The notes under the pieces were generated by a model, which worked only from the letters and a program-made list of their open reading frames with translations, ran no database searches and was not told where the DNA came from. The position numbers and the translations under genes were made by a program. This document shows, in pieces, positions 1-7,840 of a stretch of DNA of 64,000 nt. How positions within the stretch are numbered: position 1 is the stretch's first letter; every line of letters starts with the position of its first letter. This DNA comes from Terriglobus saanensis SP1PR4 (GTDB lineage: Bacteria; Acidobacteriota; Terriglobia; Terriglobales; Acidobacteriaceae), in the NCBI RefSeq assembly GCF_000179915.2, contig NC_014963.1:930001-994000 (forward strand), given 5' to 3'.

Positions 1-282
1 CCATCGCCGCTGCAAAACTTCAGCACCCACACTTCCAAGCCATCGGTGCAAAAGATCGATGAGCGGCGCGTGAGCAGCAGGAGAGCAGCGGACGTGGAGA
101 TGGCCATGCAGGTTGAAGCGTCGCGCCACAGGCAGATCGTATCTATCGCCGAATTGGAGAAGCAGGCCATTTTGAGCACGATACGGCAGCTGCATGGCGA
201 CAAATTGATGGCGGCCCGTCTGCTCGGCATTGGAAAGACCACACTCTATCGCAAGCTGAAAGAGTATGGGATCGGGGAGTAA
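1..282 (+). CDS. C-terminal part of a Fis-type (NtrC-like) DNA-binding regulator, 5' end outside window
   Basis: The reading frame is open from the first base, so the gene probably starts before the window; an internal GTG at 46 is the only local start. What is visible is a polar linker and a C-terminal Fis-type helix-turn-helix with the segment AARLLGIGKTTLYRKLKEYG, the usual end of sigma-54-dependent activators and of Fis-ended response regulators. Such proteins bind enhancer-like DNA sites through this domain. The ATPase or receiver part cannot be seen here. A protein starting at GTG 46 would be a 78-residue stand-alone Fis-like protein, which is less likely. The next gene encodes a receiver-like protein and may belong to the same signalling unit. 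Confidence 0.75.
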   Translation, partial: PSPLQNFSTHTSKPSVQKIDERRVSSRRAADVEMAMQVEASRHRQIVSIAELEKQAILSTIRQLHGDKLMAARLLGIGKTTLYRKLKEYGIGE

Positions 283-369
283 AACTCCCGCACCGCAGTG
301 CTTTCACCCGCGTTTGCGGAGTGGAAGAAAATTGGTATCACTTGGATTTGCCTTGGAGAAAATGGGCCT

Positions 370-879
370 ATGAAGCAGGAAGTACACAGCGTTTTGATTT
401 TGACAGCGATGGAGGGGGCGGAGAATCTGGCTGGCGTCCTTTCCCGCGAGGCGGATGTCACAGTACAGGTAGCGCGGAACTGGATGTCAGCTCTCGCGGT
501 TCTGCGAAGGGAGGCGTTCACGATCGTACTTGTGGATAGCGCCCTTGCGCAGACCCAGCCTGGAAGCATGGAAACGCTTTGGGAGCGTGCCGATCTGGCC
601 GTTCCTCTGGAATTGAACATTGCAGAGCTTGGCGCGGACCGTTTGATTCGGCAGATCTGTGGCATCCTGGCGCGGCGGGAGCAGGAGTATGTGCTGGCAA
701 GAAAAGCGGCAGGCCTGGAGATCGAGGAGGAACTGCGGTCGCATGTCACAGGGCTTCTGTTGGAAAGCGATCTGATGCTGAGCGAGCAGGCCATTTCGCC
801 GATAGTGCGTCAGCGGCTTGTGACCTTGCGGGAGCTGGCGGATGGACTTCGGGTGCGTCTTCGGCATGCTTCGGCGTGA
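370..879 (+). CDS. Degenerate receiver-like protein, function unknown
   Basis: A protein of about 169 aa if started at ATG 370, which follows a GGAG at 354; the frame also opens upstream at 298. The first ~95 residues show the alternating strand-helix pattern of a response-regulator receiver: VLIL strand, helix, second strand, then FTIVLVDSALA, where the Asp sits at the place of the phosphoacceptor. The acidic pair after strand 1 is not evident, so phosphorylation is doubtful. The remaining ~70 residues are predicted helical and rich in Glu and Arg. It follows a Fis-type regulator, so a role in the same signal path is an inference. No specific family was recognised. Confidence 0.55.
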   Translation: MKQEVHSVLILTAMEGAENLAGVLSREADVTVQVARNWMSALAVLRREAFTIVLVDSALAQTQPGSMETLWERADLAVPLELNIAELGADRLIRQICGILARREQEYVLARKAAGLEIEEELRSHVTGLLLESDLMLSEQAISPIVRQRLVTLRELADGLRVRLRHASA

Positions 880-1001
880 CACATAAGGCGTCTTCGTGGC
901 GTGGAAGCAGGTCTGCTATTCTGCCTCATCGGGGCATTTGGGAATCTTTGCGGCTGCATGCAGCATGGAAGCCCGTGCGCGATCACTTTGAGGGATGTGT
1001 C

Positions 1002-1223
1002 ATGGCAGAAGAAACGGTAAAGATTACGGTGCGTCCGAACGGGCCACTGCGTGTTGAAGGTGCGATTCACCTGGTGGATGCCGACGGGCAGGAGTGGGAT
1101 CTCACGGGCAAGCCAGCGGTGAGTCTTTGCCGTTGTGGCGCCAGTGAGAAGCGTCCTTTCTGCGATGGGGCTCACAATCGGGTTGGTTTCCAATGTATGA
1201 CGAGCCCAGGGAACCTGACCTAG
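1002..1223 (+). CDS. CDGSH-type iron-sulfur protein
   Basis: A 73-residue protein starting at ATG 1002. Near the C-terminus it carries CRCGASEKRPFCDGAH, which fits the CDGSH pattern C-x-C-x2-S-x3-P-x-C-D-G-x-H. Three Cys and one His of this motif bind a redox-active and labile [2Fe-2S] cluster. Bacterial single-motif proteins are small and soluble with roles in iron-sulfur or redox homeostasis that are poorly defined. The upstream half has a short beta-rich region typical of these proteins. It stands alone, followed by a strong hairpin at 1240-1271. Confidence 0.85.
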   Translation: MAEETVKITVRPNGPLRVEGAIHLVDADGQEWDLTGKPAVSLCRCGASEKRPFCDGAHNRVGFQCMTSPGNLT

Positions 1224-1239
1224 AATTTATGCAGCAGAG

Positions 1240-1271
1240 TTCAGCCGCCGCAGAAGTTTGCGGCGGCTGAA
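1240..1271 (+). terminator. Perfect 13-bp hairpin after the CDGSH gene
   Basis: Arms 1240-1252 and 1259-1271 are exact inverse complements with a 6-nt loop (gaagtt). Only a weak T run follows, so it may be a terminator or an RNA-stabilising hairpin. It lies 17 nt after the stop of the CDGSH gene and 45 nt before the next start. Confidence 0.6.
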
Positions 1272-1316
1272 TTGTAAGAGCACTCAAGAGCCGAGAGTGT
1301 CGGCCAGGGAGAAGTG

Positions 1317-3512
1317 ATGCGGCAACGGTGGATTGGGACAGCAGTGGCGTTGATGCTTGGGGTTGCAGCTTTCCTGCCCAGCGCGATGGGAGGCCAGGCT
1401 CCACATCACCCGCACGCTACGGCGGAGTCCCGGCCGCTCGACGCATTTGTCGGACTCTATAAGGAGAATAGCGATCCGGATGTTGTGCTCTCCATCTCGC
1501 GGGAGGGTGACAGCCTGTTCGTGGAAAGCGCGCGTATGGCGCGTTTCCAGATGCACGCCGAGGGGAAAGACCACTTCGCCACGACGAGCACGAAATACGA
1601 GTTTATACGGGACCCTTCCGGTGCGGTGACGGCGGTGAGTGTTACGGGAGGCCGTCGCGGGACGGAGCTGACAACCGAACTTTACACGCGGACGACCAAC
1701 GTTGCGGAGACGCTGAATCACTTTCGTAACTACACCCGTACGGAAGTGATGATGCCTGTGCGGGATGGTGTCCGTCTGCATGCCGTGGTGTTGCGTCCAG
1801 AGGGATCGGAGCATAGCGGAGAACCGTTGCCGATCTTCCTTCAGAGGACCTGCTATGGCACAGAGGGCAGCAACTCGGCGACGGTGAATATGACGAAGCC
1901 CGAACTGGCACAGAGTGGGTACATCTTTGTCTTTGCGGACATTCGCGGGCGGTACGAGAGCGAAGGCCAGTTCGTGATGAACAGGCCCATCGTGCATGTC
2001 TATGGAAACCGTACCGATCCGAAGCTGGTGGATGAAAGCTCGGACGCATATGACTCCGTGGATTGGCTGGTGAAGAACCTGCCGAATAACAATGGGCGCG
2101 TCGGCGTATGGGGTGTGTCGTACCCGGGATTTTTGGCGATGATGGCGGGAATGGATCACCATCCTGCGGTGAAGGCGGTGAGTCCGCAGGCGCCGATGAC
2201 GGACGTCTGGATGGGCGACGACTTCTTCCATAACGGAGCGTTTCGCGAGACGTACGGCTTCGACTATACGCAGCGGATGGAGCGCTCCAAGAGGGACGTT
2301 CCCGTTTCGATGGACGAAGATATGTACGCGTACTTCCTGCGATATGGGAACTTCGAGAATGCCGCAAAGGCTGCCGACGCGCAGAACCTGCCAACAGCGA
2401 AACGCTTCGTTGCCGAACCCGCTTATACGAAGTTCTGGCAAGAGATGGCGGTGCAGCCAAAGCTGACATCGATTGAAGTTCCCGTGCTGGAAGTCGGCGG
2501 CTGGTTCGATCAGGAAGACATGTTCGGAACGCAGGCCGAGTATGCTGCGCTGCGACCGCACGATACGAAGAAAGACCCTGAGCACTCTGTCTATATGGTG
2601 CTGGGACCGTGGAGCCATGGTGGATGGGCTGGATCGGCACGACGACTCGGTGCGCTTGAGTTCGGATCGGCGACGGGCGAAGAGTATCGCAAGCGCTACG
2701 AGGTCACGTTCTTCGAGAAGTTTCTCAAGGACCGCACTGGCTTCGATCTGAAAGACACAGCGACCTTTCGCACGGGCGTGAACCAGTGGGAGCGGTATGA
2801 CGTATGGCCGCCGAAGGTCGGATTTCATCCGGCGAAGTTGTACCTTGGTGTGCGGCATTCGCTAAGTTTCGATGCTCCCACGGGCGGCGATGTGCGCGAC
2901 CATGCAAACTACGTCGCCGATCCATCGAACCCAATTCCGTACCGCGAGCGGCCGATCCAGAGCACTTACGGATCAGGGTCGAAGTGGAGGCCTTGGCTGT
3001 CGGGCGATCAGGGCTTTCTGAAAGATCGGAAAGACCTGACAAACTTTACCTCCGACGCGATGGACAAGGACACGACGATCACCGGGGACATCGTGGCGCA
3101 TCTGTTTGCGTCGACCTCTGGAAGCGATGCGGACTGGGTGGTGAAGCTGATCGACGTCTATCCGGACGATGCTCCCGGCGGGATGGCGGGCTACCAGACG
3201 ATGGTGGTCGAGGAGATATTTCGCGGGCGGTACTGGAAGACCTTCGAGGCAGCGACGCCGATTGAACCGAACAAGGTGAAGGAGTACACGTGGAGTCTGC
3301 ACGGAGCGGACCACACTTTCCTGAAAGGCCACCGGATGATGGTGCAGGTGCAGTCGTCGTGGTTCCCGCTCTATGACCGGAATCCACAGACGTTCGTGCC
3401 CAACATCATGACGGCACCCATGGACGCTTATACACCTCAGACGCAGACGGTCTATTTTTCGAAGAAGCATCCGTCGCATCTGGATGTGTTGCTGCCCGAT
3501 ACGGAGAAGTAA
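1317..3512 (+). CDS. Secreted CocE/NonD-family (X-Pro dipeptidyl-peptidase-like) alpha/beta hydrolase
   Basis: A protein of 731 aa with an N-terminal signal peptide (basic start, then AVALMLGVAAFLPSAMGG). ATG 1317 is preferred over GTG 1314 because the AGGGAGAAG ribosome site sits just upstream. Residues ~45-140 resemble the small beta domain found in front of many acidobacterial hydrolases (DUF3471-like). Next comes the S15/CocE hydrolase domain with nucleophile elbow GVSYPG (Ser268), acid in GGWFD (Asp398) and base in GPWSHGG (His434), then a jelly-roll C-terminal domain. The family cleaves esters, acyl bonds or X-Pro peptides; the substrate is unknown. Its stop overlaps the start of the Nudix gene by one base (TAATG). 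Confidence 0.88.
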   Translation: MRQRWIGTAVALMLGVAAFLPSAMGGQAPHHPHATAESRPLDAFVGLYKENSDPDVVLSISREGDSLFVESARMARFQMHAEGKDHFATTSTKYEFIRDPSGAVTAVSVTGGRRGTELTTELYTRTTNVAETLNHFRNYTRTEVMMPVRDGVRLHAVVLRPEGSEHSGEPLPIFLQRTCYGTEGSNSATVNMTKPELAQSGYIFVFADIRGRYESEGQFVMNRPIVHVYGNRTDPKLVDESSDAYDSVDWLVKNLPNNNGRVGVWGVSYPGFLAMMAGMDHHPAVKAVSPQAPMTDVWMGDDFFHNGAFRETYGFDYTQRMERSKRDVPVSMDEDMYAYFLRYGNFENAAKAADAQNLPTAKRFVAEPAYTKFWQEMAVQPKLTSIEVPVLEVGGWFDQEDMFGTQAEYAALRPHDTKKDPEHSVYMVLGPWSHGGWAGSARRLGALEFGSATGEEYRKRYEVTFFEKFLKDRTGFDLKDTATFRTGVNQWERYDVWPPKVGFHPAKLYLGVRHSLSFDAPTGGDVRDHANYVADPSNPIPYRERPIQSTYGSGSKWRPWLSGDQGFLKDRKDLTNFTSDAMDKDTTITGDIVAHLFASTSGSDADWVVKLIDVYPDDAPGGMAGYQTMVVEEIFRGRYWKTFEAATPIEPNKVKEYTWSLHGADHTFLKGHRMMVQVQSSWFPLYDRNPQTFVPNIMTAPMDAYTPQTQTVYFSKKHPSHLDVLLPDTEK

Positions 3513-4063
3513 TGATCAAGACGATCAGTTCGCGCGAGGTTTACCGGAACAAGTGGACGCGCGTACGCGAAGACGTGATCGAGCGATCGAACGGCGAGCG
3601 CGGCATCTTCGGCGTGGTCGACAAAGACCCGGCGTGCATTGTGGTGGCATTGGAGCGTGAGGCGGATGGGACGGAGTATCTCTGGCTCGTCGAACAGTTC
3701 CGCTACACGGTAGGTGGACGTTACATGGAGTTCCCGCAAGGTGGATGGGAGCAGGAAGAGGTCGTCCCTGAAGATCTGGCGCGGGGCGAGCTGCGCGAAG
3801 AGACCGGATTGGTCGCCGGGAAGATGACTCTGCTGGGCTTTCACTGGATCGCGTATGGCGTCATGAATCAAAAGCACTATGTCTTTCTTGCGGAAGAGCT
3901 TGTGCAGGGCGAGCACGATCGCGATGCCGAGGAGACCGATCTCGAAGTGAAGCGTTTGAGCGTGCGCGAGTTCGAAGATGCTTTGTTCGATGGAACGATC
4001 AGAGACAACTGCACGGCCGCTGCCTGGGCGCTGTATAAGATCTGGCGGGAGAGGCAGGTTTAG
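3512..4063 (+). CDS. Nudix hydrolase, probably ADP-ribose pyrophosphatase type
   Basis: A protein of 183 aa whose start overlaps the preceding stop (TAATG), so translation is probably coupled. The Nudix box is present as GGWEQEEVVP followed by GELREETGL: the metal-binding E-x2-EE core is intact, but the Arg usually before the first Glu is Gly and the loop is one residue longer than the textbook spacing. The upstream YRNKWTRVREDV segment and PQGG motif match the ADP-sugar pyrophosphatase group, which hydrolyses ADP-ribose and related nucleoside diphosphate sugars in the cytoplasm. A different nucleotide substrate is possible. Pairing with an exported hydrolase shows no obvious pathway link. 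Confidence 0.85.
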   Translation: MIKTISSREVYRNKWTRVREDVIERSNGERGIFGVVDKDPACIVVALEREADGTEYLWLVEQFRYTVGGRYMEFPQGGWEQEEVVPEDLARGELREETGLVAGKMTLLGFHWIAYGVMNQKHYVFLAEELVQGEHDRDAEETDLEVKRLSVREFEDALFDGTIRDNCTAAAWALYKIWRERQV

Positions 4064-4092
4064 GAATGGTTGCTTGTTTGTTATCCCGTAGC

Positions 4093-4279
4093 GCAGAGAA
4101 GGGATCTGTCTTTCAGACTGTTGTGAGGGTCGCTCTTCGAGCGAACGATGCGCTTTGCGCATAACCCATGTCCCAAAGGCGGGACATGGGGCACTCGGTT
4201 TTAGGTTTCCTTACACATCTGGTTTGTGCGCTCCGCGCGACCCCCACCCTTTCGCAAAGAGCGCGAAAGAATGGGGCAC
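4093..4279 (+). repeat. Dispersed intergenic repeat, copy A
   Basis: This gap (4064-4292) holds a structured repeat found again, inverted, at 61034-61184 and 63640-63790. Shared blocks are gcagagaagggatctg (4093-4108), gaacgatgcgctttgcgcat (4143-4162), tctggtttgtgcgctc (4218-4233) and the end block gcgaaagaatggggcac (4263-4279). A perfect 10-bp hairpin lies at 4165-4174/4181-4190. The central hairpin of copy B has a different arm sequence but still pairs. No coding frame is convincing here. The repeat ends 13 nt before the cupin gene start. Confidence 0.75.
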
Positions 4280-4292
4280 AGTACTATGGCGC

Positions 4293-4736
4293 ATGACAAA
4301 TTTGCGCCCTCTCGCGTTGTGTATCGCTTTGCTCTCGATAGGCCGAGGTGTATCGGCTCAAAATGCCCCGGTGAATGCGCCGCTTAGCGAGGCCCGCATC
4401 TTTGCGGCTGACGCTTCTCTCGTTAGGAAGATGGCGAATGGAGCGGAGTTTCGTAGCATCGTGCATGGCGAGTTGAAGACAGGTGAGAGCGTAGATCTGC
4501 ATGAGACAATGCAGCCCGTCGGCACCGTGCCGAGCCCACTTCATGCGATCCAACATTCCGAGTTCATCGTCGTGCGCGAGGGAATGATCGTCTTTGTGCA
4601 TGAGGGCAAGGTAGAGCGTGTCGGTCCCGGCGGAGTGATGTACGTCGCCTTGGGCACGATCCATTCGCTGAAAAATGTTGGTGATGTTCCCGCGCGCTAC
4701 GTTGTCATTGCGATCGGCGGAGATGTTAAAAAGTAA
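4293..4736 (+). CDS. Exported cupin-domain protein
   Basis: ATG 4293 gives 147 aa with a signal peptide ending near GRGVSAQ (LALCIALLSIGRGVSA is the hydrophobic core). Residues ~60-145 form a single RmlC-type cupin barrel: LHAIQHSEFIVVREGMIVFV has the first cupin motif pattern with metal-binding His/Glu, and GTIHSLKNVGDVPARYVV has the second His. Such periplasmic cupins can be dioxygenases, isomerases or ligand-binding proteins; nothing here fixes which. The repeat element abuts its 5' side, so its promoter may be inside or beyond the repeat. Confidence 0.8.
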   Translation: MTNLRPLALCIALLSIGRGVSAQNAPVNAPLSEARIFAADASLVRKMANGAEFRSIVHGELKTGESVDLHETMQPVGTVPSPLHAIQHSEFIVVREGMIVFVHEGKVERVGPGGVMYVALGTIHSLKNVGDVPARYVVIAIGGDVKK

Positions 4737-4951
4737 TTTTCGACAAGTTACAGCGCTTTGACGGTCATCACCTTTTAATATGGTTCTCCTATCCCAATTT
4801 GAAAACACATTCGAGACAAGCGCACAAACCGTTTATGGGCTCACGTGCGTCCAAAAAGCAGGTGTGTTCTTGGATGAAAATCCGAAAGCATGAGTTTGTA
4901 ACAGTGAGTGATCGGTAACGAGCGCCACAAAGCAGCTGGGGGTAAATAAAG

Positions 4952-5362
4952 ATGTCTGCAAATGTTTTAAGTAATGTCATCGAAGATTATTTGGCTTTAT
5001 GGTCAAGGCCTGGAGTGACCCGGGAATTTCTTTCGCTCTATACGGATGACTGTGTCTATGAGGATGTAGCGAGGGGGAGTGTCGCGAGGGGGAAGCCCGA
5101 GTTAGAAAGCTTCTATCAAGAAGTTCGTGCAGCTTTTCCCGATTTCGCTAAAGTATTTGTGTCCAGCATGAGTACAGAAGATCACGGCGCAGTGCAGTGG
5201 GTCATGAAGGGTACGCAGACGGGGGATCTTCCAGGACTTCCAGCGACCAATAAAAAGATGTCTGTCCGTGGAATCAGCATCTTTGAAATGCGGGGAGATA
5301 AGATTAAAGAGTTACACGAGTACTACAACTTTGCAGAAGCGCTTAAGCAACTTGGGGCGTAA
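4952..5362 (+). CDS. SnoaL-like (NTF2-fold) polyketide-cyclase-type protein
   Basis: A 136-residue single-domain protein with the NTF2/SnoaL pattern: helix with YLALWSRPG, then FLSLYTDDCVYEDVARG, a central FPDF segment and a final strand with ISIFEMRGDKIKELHEYY. Members are ester cyclases, dehydratases or isomerases of small hydrophobic molecules, or plain binding proteins. The gene and the 215 nt before it are clearly more AT-rich than their surroundings, which may point to recent acquisition. A GTGATCGGTAAC sequence at 4908-4919 resembles the LacI-type sites of the 33-36 kb region but is not clearly functional. Confidence 0.75.
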   Translation: MSANVLSNVIEDYLALWSRPGVTREFLSLYTDDCVYEDVARGSVARGKPELESFYQEVRAAFPDFAKVFVSSMSTEDHGAVQWVMKGTQTGDLPGLPATNKKMSVRGISIFEMRGDKIKELHEYYNFAEALKQLGA

Positions 5363-5402
5363 ACAATAACTTTAATATTTCCAGTTCGATGGGAATGCGT
5401 CT

Positions 5403-5437
5403 CGATACAACCTCTATCGGAAAGGGAGGTTGTATCG
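5403..5437. terminator. 12-bp hairpin between convergent genes
   Basis: Arms cgatacaacctc (5403-5414) and gaggttgtatcg (5426-5437) are exact inverse complements, loop 11 nt. It lies between the plus-strand SnoaL gene and the minus-strand VWA gene and could end transcription from both, although T runs are absent. Confidence 0.55.
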
Positions 5438-5461
5438 CCGCATGACCCTAGTATTCACGAG

Positions 5462-6712
5462 CTAGTGAATCGTCTTCATCCGGCGATTCATGAAGTCCAT
5501 CAGCAGGTAGCTGCCAAGTTTGTCCGGCGTGGTGAAGTAGGCTTTGCCTCGGCACATGGCGCTGACCTTTTGAACGAATTGCATCAGGGCGAAGTCCTGC
5601 GCGAGCATGAAGGTATTGATGACGATGCTGGCGCGCTTGCAGCGGGCCACTTCTTCCAGCGTTTCGGAGAGCACAATGGGATCGAGGCCGAAGGCGTTTT
5701 TGTAGATGCGGCCGTCGGGCAGGGTGAGCGCAGAAGGTTTGCCGTCCGTGATCATCACGATCTGCTTCATGTCTTTATTGGAACGGGCGAGGATACGCTG
5801 GGCTACGCGCAGACCTTCGCGGGTGTTGGTGTACCACGGGCCCACGCGGACGCGCGCGACCTGCTGGATGGGCATCTCTTCGGCAGAGTCATGGAATAGG
5901 ACGAGGTGAAGGGAGTCGCCGGGGAACTGCGTTCGGATGAGGTGCGAGAGCGCCATGGCAACGCGCTTTGCGGGCGTGAAACGGTCTTCGCCGTAGAGAA
6001 TCATCGAGTGCGAGCAGTCGAGCATGACGACCGTGGCGCACGAGGACTGGTACTCCGACTGGTGAATGTGAAGATCGGAGTATTCGATGTTGAGTGGAAG
6101 GCCCAGGCCTTCGCGCTGCAGTGCACTAGAGAGCGTGGCGTTGACGTCGAGGTTCATCGTATCGCCGAACTCGTAGGGTTTGCTGGATCCGCTCGACTCG
6201 ATGCCACTGGCTTCGTAGCGTGTATCATGGCGGCCCATGTTGGCGCGGCCCATGCCTCCAAGGAGATCGCGCAGGGATTTGTAGCTGAGGAAATCCATGC
6301 TCTTGTCTGTGACGTTGAAGCGCGCTTCGCCCTGTGGCGGCGCGGGCTGCTGGATTTCTCCGGGTCCGCTACTGCTCTGCGTTTCGGAGGGGTCGCCTTG
6401 TTCCTGCTGGATGAAGTTGCCTTGCTCGAGGCGCTCGACGAGTTGATCGATCATCTCTTCGCGCTGCTCTTCGGACATGGCCTCGTACTGTTCCTGCGCC
6501 TCCATGTCGAGAAAGCTGCCGTCTTCGAGAACCTGGCGGATCGCTTCGCGGAGATTCTCCATGTTGTGATCGCCGTCGAGTTCCTGGAACTGCGACATCG
6601 GATCCTGAAAGCCGGAGTCGAGCAGGAAGTCGCTCAGTGCTTCCATCAGATCTTCGAGGCCGAGCGAGGAAGCGAGATCTCCGTTGAACTTGGTATAGCG
6701 TGTGCGCTTCAT
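5462..6712 (-). CDS. VWA-domain protein, partner of the MoxR-type ATPase
   Basis: A 416-aa soluble protein. The N-terminal ~130 residues are acidic and Gln-rich ([20 protein letters not shown]) with a disordered linker around 105-130. The C-terminal ~200 residues are a von Willebrand A domain with the metal-ion-dependent adhesion motif DCSHS (in [10 protein letters not shown]) and [12 protein letters not shown] proteins of this sort work with MoxR/ChlI-type AAA+ ATPases in chaperone-like assembly or metal insertion; that ATPase is encoded at 7841-9361 on the same strand. The two are separated here by an alginate lyase gene, which is odd. Confidence 0.85.
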   Translation of the reverse strand: MKRTRYTKFNGDLASSLGLEDLMEALSDFLLDSGFQDPMSQFQELDGDHNMENLREAIRQVLEDGSFLDMEAQEQYEAMSEEQREEMIDQLVERLEQGNFIQQEQGDPSETQSSSGPGEIQQPAPPQGEARFNVTDKSMDFLSYKSLRDLLGGMGRANMGRHDTRYEASGIESSGSSKPYEFGDTMNLDVNATLSSALQREGLGLPLNIEYSDLHIHQSEYQSSCATVVMLDCSHSMILYGEDRFTPAKRVAMALSHLIRTQFPGDSLHLVLFHDSAEEMPIQQVARVRVGPWYTNTREGLRVAQRILARSNKDMKQIVMITDGKPSALTLPDGRIYKNAFGLDPIVLSETLEEVARCKRASIVINTFMLAQDFALMQFVQKVSAMCRGKAYFTTPDKLGSYLLMDFMNRRMKTIH

Positions 6713-6717
6713 AGGAC

Positions 6718-7815
6718 CTACTTTGCGGCGAGAACGGTGGTGCTGCCGCCGATGCGTGTGGCGTCCGTCGGCGTGGAGAGGCCGTGGACGATGGAGGCCG
6801 GGAGATTCTTCGCGCCAAAGCGGCGGACGTAGAACTCAAGGAAAGAATAATCGCTGCTGCCGAAGTCCAGTATCTGTTCGTCCGGTGTGTAGACCTTCAC
6901 GATGGATGGATCGTCGATGGCTTTGCCGAGGAAGAGCACGCCGTCCCGAATGGTATGGCCGTTCTGAGAGTAGTTGTAGAGTGGTATGCCCTGGCGTTCG
7001 GCAAACTCAGCGATGGGGATGAGCGGTTGCAGAGCGAAGGCCTGATAGTGGATTGCGCGTTCGTGGCGGGCCATCTCCAGAGGGAAGGCTCCGCGCTCGT
7101 CGAGAGCAGCGACGGACTCCTGAAAGGTGTCTACGCCGAATTTGAAGAGAGCATCATCGGAAGAGACCACGCCTGCAGCGGTTGCAGCAACGGCGCGCCA
7201 GTAGTGGTGGTTGTTCTTTTCGCCCGCTTCGAAGGCGATCATCTTGTGGGCCGATGCGTTGATCCACTTGGTATCGCGCACGGTCTGCTCTTGATCGAGC
7301 TTGGAATCGTTGAGTAGAACAGACTCTGTAATAGCTGCTGAGCTAAGCGTCCATTCGACCTGATACCAGGCCTGAGAACTCACCTTCGGATCGTAATCGA
7401 GGAGGGCGCCAGCCTTTGCCCAGAGGTCGATCTGCTGCTGTGCGCAGGCTGCCTCCGCGTGGCTTCCCGTAGCGAGGTACTGGTTCATGCCAGCAGTGGT
7501 GCGTTTCTCAAACTGGCCGTAGATATGCGTGGCTTCCGCTTCCGCTGGGTTCACTGGGCCGTGCGACCCATTGAGATAGTGATGCGGAATGTCGATCGGA
7601 CGAGAGGGAGCGGCGACCACCGGAGATCTGAGGCAAGATCCCAAACCAGCAATGGCACTGCGGACACGGGGATCCTTCGTCGAGGGCAGCTCGGCCTGGC
7701 GCGCAGGCACATCGATCAACGAAGCGCGGGGATCGCGGACGTGCTGTGCCTGTGCGACAGAAGCGGCGGCAAGCAGACAAGCCATGCCTGCCTGTGCCCA
7801 CGGACGATTGAACAT
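6718..7815 (-). CDS. Secreted alginate lyase family (PL5) protein
   Basis: ATG at 7815 is chosen over the longer frame because it has a GGAG site upstream and gives a clean signal peptide (MACLLAAASVAQA). About 365 aa. The alpha/alpha-barrel lyase motif KNNHHYWRA, followed by LEMARHERAIHYQAFALQPL, is characteristic of AlgL-type PL5 lyases, which cleave mannuronate-rich polyuronates by beta-elimination in the periplasm. His of NNHHYW and the later Arg/His are the expected catalytic residues. The gene lies 5 nt upstream of the VWA gene and 25 nt downstream of the ATPase gene, so it is inside a regulatory ATPase/VWA operon. No alginate biosynthesis genes are visible. Confidence 0.85.
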   Translation of the reverse strand: MFNRPWAQAGMACLLAAASVAQAQHVRDPRASLIDVPARQAELPSTKDPRVRSAIAGLGSCLRSPVVAAPSRPIDIPHHYLNGSHGPVNPAEAEATHIYGQFEKRTTAGMNQYLATGSHAEAACAQQQIDLWAKAGALLDYDPKVSSQAWYQVEWTLSSAAITESVLLNDSKLDQEQTVRDTKWINASAHKMIAFEAGEKNNHHYWRAVAATAAGVVSSDDALFKFGVDTFQESVAALDERGAFPLEMARHERAIHYQAFALQPLIPIAEFAERQGIPLYNYSQNGHTIRDGVLFLGKAIDDPSIVKVYTPDEQILDFGSSDYSFLEFYVRRFGAKNLPASIVHGLSTPTDATRIGGSTTVLAAK

Positions 7816-7840
7816 GCGCTCTGCTCCTTCAGCGTTCAAC

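Noticed and set aside
1284-2858. A 524-residue minus-strand frame
   Set aside because: Opposite to the CocE-type hydrolase whose signal peptide and catalytic triad are clear; composition is typical of a shadow frame.
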